In this document: positions 58,168 to 64,000 of the stretch, piece after piece
Position numbering within the stretch: position 1 is the first letter of the stretch
How the letters are laid out: each line of letters starts with the position of its first letter
NCBI GenBank assembly: GCA_965205045.1
Contig: OZ242031.1
Span: forward strand, 496,001-560,000
Direction of reading: 5' to 3'
DNA length: 64,000 bases
DNA from: UBA6522 sp965205045
Lineage (GTDB): Bacteria > Pseudomonadota > Gammaproteobacteria > Steroidobacterales > Rariloculaceae
The notes under the pieces: model-generated
Seen by the model: only the letters and a program-made list of their open reading frames with translations
What the model was told of the DNA's origin: nothing
Database searches by the model: none
Translations under genes and position numbers: made by a program

Positions 58168-58837
58168 TCAGGCGTAAAGCAACCGCTGCATGTCGGTCAC
58201 CGCGCCGCGTAGCGCCTCACTGCCTCCAAACCGGGCCGAGAGTTCTATCACGTTACCCCATTCGCTCAGCGGCGGCACTTCGAGCACGTCCGGCAGCATT
58301 AGTTGCCCGCTGCCGTGTTCGGCGTACTTCTCGATGACCGCGTCGAGGACCTTGCGGGCATCGGGACCAAAACTGCCCAGGAATTCCTCCTGTTCCCGAA
58401 CCAGTTTTTCCGCGCGCTCCCGCCGGGTTCGAACCGGAGTGTTATAGGCCAGATGGCACAGCAGGTCGAACTCGTCTGCCTCGGCCTGTCCCAGGGCTTC
58501 CGCGAGCGTGGCGGGATCGATACCCACTTCTTCGAGTCGCTCGACGATCTCGCTGCGCCGCTCGGCATCTAGCCATCCCGTTCGCAGCTCGGAAGCGTTG
58601 GGGTAGAGCGTGCGAACCTTTTCTCCTGCGTAGTCGGTGAGATGCTTGCAGGTCAGCCTCCGCCCGTCGGCATCGAGTTCATAAACCAGATGCCGGATGA
58701 TCTCCACCTCCCCGTCGTCCACGTAAAACTTCCGACGACCCCTACCACTGTCTTGATCCCTGACCTCGTTCTCGTCAGGCGTGTCCCAGTCGTCACCGGC
58801 GATGTCGTCCGGGTCCGGCGCGGCATCATCACCTTCG
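58168..58837 (-). pseudogene. hsdR: 3' part of hsdR cut by an IS5-family element
   Basis: Encodes the last ~223 residues of an EcoEI-type HsdR (LTCKHLTDYAGEKVRTLYPN, LCHLAYNTPVRTRRERAEKLV, AVIEKYAEHGSGQL). Removing the element and one CTAG copy joins it in frame to 59694-61402 (CAC ACT AGC GAA, His-Thr-Ser-Glu). On its own it lacks the nuclease and motor and cannot cut DNA. Confidence 0.92.
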
Positions 58838-58841
58838 CTAG

Positions 58842-59693
58842 GGCCTGTTAACACTACAGCAACGCATCGACGATGAGCACGAAGACGACGAAGCCGAGGA
58901 ATATGACATCGAGTTTCTCGAAGCGCGAGAAGATGCGCCGGAACCCCTTCAGGCGCCGGAACAGCCGCTCGACCTCATTGCGCCGCTTGTACATCTCCCG
59001 ATCGTACTCCCAAGGGTCGACGCGGTTGCTCTTCGGCGGCACGACCGGCACGAATCCCAGGTCCAGAACCAGTTGGCGGGTGGCGTCGTCCTCATACGCG
59101 CGGTCCATCACCAGCGCCGGGCTGTTCGACGGTTTCTCCATGCCTCTCAGCAACTTGCGCCCTTCGGGCGCGTCGTGCGCCTGGCCTGGAGAGAGCGAGA
59201 ACGCGAGGGCGGTCCGGTCATCCGCGGCAACCATATGAATCTTGGTGGTCCAGCCCCCACGGGACTTGCCGATGGATTGGGGGCCGTTTTTTTTTCCGCC
59301 CCCGTGCCGTCCGGATGCACCTTGACGCTGGTGCTGTCCAGCCCCGCCGCCTCCACCTTGACGCGCACGAGCCGCTCCCGTTGCAGGTGCTCGAACACGC
59401 GATCCAGAACGCCGTTCTTCGACCAGCGGTTCATCCGCGTGTAGACGGTGTGCCAATTGCCGAACCTTTCGGGCAGCCCGCGCCACTTGCAGCCGTGCTC
59501 GGCCACGTACAGGATCGCGTTGAGCACCTGGATGTTCGGCAGGCTCACGTTTCCGCGCTGCACCGGCAGCAGCGGCTCGATCCGTTCGAATTGGGCCTCG
59601 GTGAGTTCCATATCCCTGATTTTCCTCCGATTTCCGCGTCAAAGACAACGCGGCGAAGGATACCATGTTTTCGCCTTGTAGTGTTAACACGCC
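58842..59693 (-). mobile_element. IS5-family (IS427-like) insertion sequence, 852 bp
   Basis: 17-bp terminal repeats with one mismatch (GGCCTGTTAACACTACA at 58842-58858; complement of GGCGTGTTAACACTACA at 59677-59693), flanked by CTAG at 58838-58841 and 59694-59697. The transposase is read through a frameshift. It is inserted in hsdR in the same orientation. Confidence 0.9.
58854..59611 (-). CDS. IS5-family transposase expressed by -1 frameshift
   Basis: The first frame starts at ATG 59611 (MELTEAQFERIEPLLP) and carries the helix-turn-helix and first Asp (AGLDSTSVKVH). At a run of nine A (59287-59295 on the minus strand) reading must shift by -1 into the second frame (KKNGPQSIGKSRGGWTTKIH), which holds the second Asp (VMDRAYEDDATR) and late Glu (RRNEVERLFRRLKGFRR) and ends at 58854. 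The A-run is the usual programmed slip site of IS427-type elements, so this is expression control and not decay. Confidence 0.85.
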
Positions 59694-61402
59694 CTAGTGT
59701 GAACGGTGTCGCCTTCGGAATCGATCACCGTTTCACCTTCGCGGACAGGGTCCCCGTCAAAGGCCGGGTCCGCGAACATGCGGGTCGCCGTCCCTGTGTA
59801 GTCGAGGATGTTGAAGGCGAGCTTTCCGTAATCCGGCCGCAGCCGAGTGCCGCGACCGATGATCTGCTTGAACTCAGCCATGGAACCCACCATACGCGCA
59901 AGTACCACGTTCTTGCACGTCGGCGCGTCGAGGCCGGTTGTCAGCAGCTGCGATGTTGTTAGAATCGTCGGAGTTCGGGTCTCAATGTCCTGAAACGTCT
60001 CCCGATGAGCACTGCCTACGTCGCCCTCGTCGGCTGTTACGCGGCACACGTAGTCGGGGCTGTCCTTCATCACGTCGGTGTTGTGTGCGGCAAGAGCCGA
60101 GCGCATTTCAAGCGCGTGTTCCTGATCGACGCAAAACACGATGGTTTTTGCGAATCGATCTGTTTCGGCCATGAACCTGGCGAGGTGCTTGGCGATCGCG
60201 TGCGTCCGGGCTCGCAGCGCCACCTTTCTCTCGAAATCCGGTGTGCCGTATTCGGCATCCGGTATTTCCCGCCCGTAACGGTCCCGTTCGCCTCTGGACG
60301 GACGCCACCCGGCGGCATCGTAGTCCGTGATCACGCGATGTACCCGGTACGGGGCCAGAAAACCGTCCCCGATCCCTTGGGCGAGACTGTACTGGTAAAG
60401 CGGATCGCCGAAATACGCGTAGGTGTCTGCGCTTTCCTGTCGCCGCGGTGTCGCGGTCATCCCGATCTGGGTCGCGGGCTGGAACCACTCCAGGATTTCC
60501 CGCCACGCGCTGTCCTCTCGCGCACTGCCCCGATGGCATTCATCCACCACGATTAGGTCAAAGAACCCCGGATCGTACTCGCGATAGAGTCCTGCTCGAC
60601 TCTCATCTTCGGCCATGGTCTGGTACGTCGAGAAATACATGTCACGGCTCTTGATCGAAACGCCGCCCGCTATCCGGTGCCGCGCCTCGCCGAAGGGGAG
60701 AAAATCCTTGGCCATCGGATCCTCGATCAGAAAGTTCCTGTCCGCGAGGAACAGAATCTTGGGCCGACGGCTGTCGCCCCGCGTATTCCATCGGGCCTGA
60801 GAGAGTTTCCAGCAAATCTGAAACGCGACCAGGGTCTTGCCAGAGCCGGTGCAAAGCGTAAGCAGTGCACGCCTGCGTCCTTCGAGAACCGCCTGCACCG
60901 TACGGTTGACCGCAATCTCCTGGTAGTACCGTAGCGGCTTGCTCCGGTCCGGAAATGTCGGCGTCAGAAGACGCTCCGCGATTCGGTCGTCGGTCGGCCC
61001 GTCAGTGCGCCGAAGGCGATCCCAAAGACTCGCCGGCGTGGGGAAATCCGATACATTGCGTTCAATACCCGTGGTGTAGTCGAACTCCACGATCTCATCG
61101 CCGTTGGTCGCGTAGGCGAACCGCAGGCCGAGAATTTCCGCGTACTCCATGGCTTGCTGAAGCCCTTCCGCCGCATGCTTGTAGCGGGCCTTAGCCTCCA
61201 CCACAGCAATTGGAAAGTCCGGACTGTAGCGAAGCAGATAGTCGGCCCGTTTCTGTTTGCCCCGGCGTGCCTTTCCGCCTATGAACATGACCCGGCCGTC
61301 GGTGAACGTTCTCTGCTCATTGATTGTGTGCGGACGTTCGTCCCAACCTGCTACCTGAAGTTTTGGAACAACGAATTTTCGGCAAGTATCGGCCTCGTTC
61401 AT
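59694..61402 (-). pseudogene. hsdR: 5' part of hsdR cut by an IS5-family element
   Basis: From ATG 61402 (MNEADTCRKFVVPKLQVAGW) it encodes about 570 of 792 residues: the N-terminal nuclease region (RADYLLRYSPDFPIAVVEAKA, with the E-x-K), then the SF2 translocase with TGSGKTLVAF, VVDECHRGS, MTATPRR and QIIGRGTRLRPD. The original frame runs only a few codons into the element and stops. Loss of the C-terminal part, which binds the HsdM-HsdS core, should abolish restriction. A GTG/ATG further upstream (61453) is possible but less family-like. Confidence 0.92.
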
Positions 61403-61566
61403 CCGGAACCCACCCGAACTACACATTGATCGCCGTACTTCCAACCGGTGCACTGCTCAAAACGGAACCGGGATGCCCTGTGTTCCTCAGTTATCGTTTG
61501 GCAGCACCTTGGGCCTTGGGCGACTGCCCAAGGATAAACAACCTTGACTCTTACACTGACCACCCT

Positions 61567-62514
61567 TTAGTGCCTTGTAACGTCATTACCCGAAGGTGAC
61601 TTCAACAATCTCTCAATTTTCGCCCACCCGCCTATGTTATTGAAATTTATCTGGAATATTTCATGAATCGGAGGAAACAGAGCAAATTCCTGAAATACTC
61701 TCAGACAAAGCAAGATGGGATTAAAGGAAACTACGGGAATCGCACCGAATGCCATGCGATATCGTGACATCAGATCATGCAAATACTTGGTGTCGTTTCC
61801 TGCCGATACTCTGAGGGTATCCCCACCAACCGAGGAAAACATGTACAAGACGGAACTGGCCGACGGGTGCGAGAGTTGGCAAAGCTCGCCGTACAGCTCT
61901 TTCACCCCGGAAATTTCGGCCCGTTGCAGCAGTCCGAGATATTCTGCGGTGGTCTTCGCGTCGTGCCAACGCGGCAGCGACCTTTTTTCTTCGCCCCGCA
62001 ATCGTCGCGCGTGTGTGAAATGAATCATCGCCTCCTCAAGGTCTTCACATCCGTATAGCTGGTCGTTGCAGCTCCCGGAAAGACATTGGTTCACAAGGTC
62101 TCGTCTCTGAGCGAGTGTCAGCGGAACGTGAATGAGCGCCTCCATGCTATCCGCTACTCCCTCAAGCATGGCGCGCGCGCATGACGCCATGCCCGGCACA
62201 TTCGCCGCTTGGTATTCGCGTACGGTTGCATCCATTAGCCTACACGTTCTAATCAGTGACCCCGATACGCAAATGTGGGTGCGAAAAAGCAGTTCACGCC
62301 AATACACTTCGTTCGTCTTTGCGATCGAATATTTCCCGGATCGCACACTACTTTCAAACGACGTCACGTCCTCAAACTTGTAGGTTGCGTTCAAAACATT
62401 CGGCCAAATCTCATCTAGGAATGGCACGTAAAATCCCACAGACGCTCCGAAGACATCAGTTATCTCATCAATAGTTGACATGAACAGGGAATCGCTTTTT
62501 TGCATGTTGGCCAT
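61567..62514 (-). CDS. Unrecognised protein, possibly HEPN-like helical
   Basis: 315 residues, no signal or membrane segment. Mostly helical, with conserved-looking segments EGVADSMEALIHVPL and ELYGELCQLSHPSASSVLYMF; the latter recalls DUF5677-like or HEPN-like proteins but I cannot assign a family. It lies 164 bp upstream of hsdR, same strand, within the defence island, and less GC-rich than the housekeeping genes. It could be an accessory of the restriction operon or an independent defence gene. Confidence 0.65.
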   Translation of the reverse strand: MANMQKSDSLFMSTIDEITDVFGASVGFYVPFLDEIWPNVLNATYKFEDVTSFESSVRSGKYSIAKTNEVYWRELLFRTHICVSGSLIRTCRLMDATVREYQAANVPGMASCARAMLEGVADSMEALIHVPLTLAQRRDLVNQCLSGSCNDQLYGCEDLEEAMIHFTHARRLRGEEKRSLPRWHDAKTTAEYLGLLQRAEISGVKELYGELCQLSHPSASSVLYMFSSVGGDTLRVSAGNDTKYLHDLMSRYRMAFGAIPVVSFNPILLCLRVFQEFALFPPIHEIFQINFNNIGGWAKIERLLKSPSGNDVTRH

Positions 62515-62684
62515 CGTCTTCGTCTACCTATTGCAGAAACCTCCGGCCCGTATGCAGTAAAGGTTCGCTGTCGTCGTACTGGCTGGGCCATACAAAGCCT
62601 CTCCTGCCATTACCCTCAAATCTCCTTGCTATTGCTCCCCGGAGAATTCGGGGCTGGTAAACCAGCTCTCCATTGACCTGCCCG

Positions 62685-62972
62685 TCACCGTGGTTTCTCA
62701 TTCTTCGTCGCCACGAATCCCGGCTTCCCCTTTTCGCGCGTGCGCCGGATCGTGTATCCGTAATTCCCGAGCCGAAATGTCCGATTGTCCACGAAGCCCG
62801 CCAAGGCTTCCTCGATCTTCGCTGAGACCGGATCCGGCTTTGGCTCCGCCGCCGCCTGTTGCGCGAGCCACTTTCCGAACACTTCTTCACCTAGCTTGTC
62901 GCCGACGGACTTTCGCAGTGCATTGAGCTTGCGCACCTGCCCCTTGGTCAGCGTGTTTTCGTCGATTGCCAC
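62685..62972 (-). CDS. Small unrecognised protein upstream of the restriction operon
   Basis: 95 residues from GTG at 62972, preceded by GGGAGGAAG about six bases away, a strong ribosome site that decides the start; the frame opens further upstream. The sequence VAIDENTLTKGQVRKLNALRKSVGDKLG, then GKWLAQQ, an acidic linker and LGNYGYTIRRTREKGKPGFVATKNEKPR has a compact basic C-terminus. No motif identifies a function. Small proteins of this style occur near EcoEI-like hsdR genes in my recollection, but I cannot confirm it. Confidence 0.6.
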   Translation of the reverse strand: MAIDENTLTKGQVRKLNALRKSVGDKLGEEVFGKWLAQQAAAEPKPDPVSAKIEEALAGFVDNRTFRLGNYGYTIRRTREKGKPGFVATKNEKPR

Positions 62973-63064
62973 TGTGTCTTCCTCCCTGTACAGGCCCAAA
63001 GGCCAAATTCGGGTGCCAATAATACCCGGTTCGTTCGCGGACGCTAAACGGCCCTGGTACTCCA

Positions 63065-63346
63065 TCAATCAGATAGTTTTGGATACAGGCTGTGCAATTT
63101 GATGCGTGCATCCTCGGTGGTGAATCGCCATTGGGCCGGGGGTTCGCTTGCGTTGCGGCGTTTCGTCCAGGCGGCGACCTCTGCGCGCACGGTACCGGTG
63201 TCGGGCACGCGGCGGTCCAGACACTGCCGGCCCAGCGCGCCGGACATCGCTGACGATGCCGAGAACCTCAAGCTGCGCGAGCCGTCTCCCTGTGTCGTAG
63301 TCACCCTCTTGCCAGTGCTACCGCAGGTCGACGAAAGCCGCCACAA
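63065..63346 (-). pseudogene. Remnant of an IS630-type transposase
   Basis: The C-terminal part CLDRRVPDTGTVRAEVAAWTKRRNA, then WRFTTEDARIKLHSLYP, is characteristic of IS630-family transposases. The preceding segment is out of frame with the expected core and the first two-thirds are missing. No terminal repeats were identified. An old, dead copy. Confidence 0.7.
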
Positions 63347-63508
63347 CCCTCACAATCTCGTCCTGCAACTGCAAGTCAGCCTGGGCACTTTCCTAGGCGA
63401 TACGCTACGTTCGACGAATTGGCGCGCCACATGCTTCATTGCCCTGCGGTCGAAGGCGTGACCGAGACAGTTGCGCTCCTATTCCTCCAGCTTTACTACC
63501 GACTTCGA

Positions 63509-64000
63509 CTATTTCTGTGCTGAAGGTTCCTGGAACAATAATTTTTCAAGCATCGAACGCACCTTCTGTTGATTATGTTGCGACACGACCTCAAATTGCT
63601 CGTTTAAGGTATCTGGAAAATCGTCGCATTCAATGCCCTCATGCGCCAGAATCTTAGCAGCCGCAATACCGGCTCCATGAATGTGCATGCCCAGCCCAAA
63701 CATATGTGTGTGCAACAACGGGTTATCAATACCGCTACAGTCAATTGCCAATGCATCACGCGTGGGGGAGATACCGAACGCAAACTGTTGCGCGACGCGA
63801 TTTCCATGTTTAGCCATCGAGTACTGACGGTAGACTCCTCTCTCGGCATCGCGTTCTTTCTCATCGGTAAAAATCTCATTTCTCTGAGTTGCAACTCGCC
63901 ACGGTTTACGATCTTCGCGTGCATGATCAAGCCAAGTGTCCGCCCGAACCGGATCCATGGCAATGTACTGGAGATCCAGTCTAAGCTCATGGAGGCTCAG
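63509..64000 (-). CDS. 3' end of an unrecognised gene (runs off the window)
   Basis: The frame is open to the window end (LSLHELRLDLQYIAMDPVRADTWLDHARE) and ends at 63509; at least 163 residues are seen. Conserved-looking parts include YRQYSMAKHGNRVAQQFAFGISPTRDALAIDCSG and HTHMFGLGMHIHGAGIAAAKILAHEG. I do not recognise the family. The gap to the IS630 remnant (63347-63508) holds nothing clear. Confidence 0.55.
   Translation of the reverse strand: MSLHELRLDLQYIAMDPVRADTWLDHAREDRKPWRVATQRNEIFTDEKERDAERGVYRQYSMAKHGNRVAQQFAFGISPTRDALAIDCSGIDNPLLHTHMFGLGMHIHGAGIAAAKILAHEGIECDDFPDTLNEQFEVVSQHNQQKVRSMLEKLLFQEPSAQK

Overview
The window is GC-rich chromosomal DNA, most likely from a gammaproteobacterium. 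The evidence is the gene set: a fused chorismate mutase/prephenate dehydrogenase, ErpA, RppH, AmpE, the gshB-yqgE-ruvX and pilT/yggS/yggT neighbourhoods, and an rRNA operon with tRNA-Ile and tRNA-Ala in the spacer. No genus can be assigned by eye.

Layout. 1-5.7 kb: two large helicases, an SF2 protein with DUF1998-type features and a nuclease-like tail (cut by the window start) and a UvrD-type SF1 helicase with a RelE/ParE-like N-terminal domain. 5.8-10.1 kb: an ABC ATPase, an FtsX-type permease and an AttH/CrtC-like lipoprotein in one operon. 10.1-15.8 kb: a nested inverted-repeat element, then a complete rRNA operon on the minus strand with terminator, boxA sites, processing stems and two promoters. 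15.8-36.3 kb: mostly housekeeping genes (tyrS, an M23 peptidase, anmK, an interrupted ppk1, ppx, erpA, rppH, tyrA, fghA, a ggt-like gene, pdxH, a short TolB-like propeller, ampE, gshB, yqgE, ruvX, a pyrK-like gene, pilT, yggS, yggT). An AT-rich stretch with a terminator lies at 29.3-29.75 kb.

36.3-46.2 kb: a secreted DUF5916-type barrel protein, then a minus-strand operon of a His-rich secreted peptide, TonB-dependent receptor, ExbB/TolQ-like channel, DUF2149 protein and a CobN-like chelatase with a signal peptide and a C-terminal membrane anchor. This resembles the chelatase-containing hmu haem-uptake loci of Bacteroidetes and suggests TonB-driven uptake of a metal tetrapyrrole that is processed in the periplasm.

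46.4-63.4 kb: a defence island. Septu (ptuA-ptuB) looks intact. Next to it, a ~1505-residue nuclease/STAND-NTPase/helical-repeat gene is cut by a 1922-bp IS1634-type element flanked by a 5-bp target duplication. A type I restriction-modification operon follows, with hsdM and hsdS intact and hsdR cut by an 852-bp IS5-family element flanked by CTAG duplications. In both cases removing the element and one copy of the duplication restores a single reading frame, so these are recent insertions. Two unrecognised genes, an IS630-type remnant and a partial gene complete the right end.

The most notable items are the reconstructed Avs-like gene, the periplasmic CobN-like uptake operon, the ochre codon in ppk1, and the helicase pair at the left edge.
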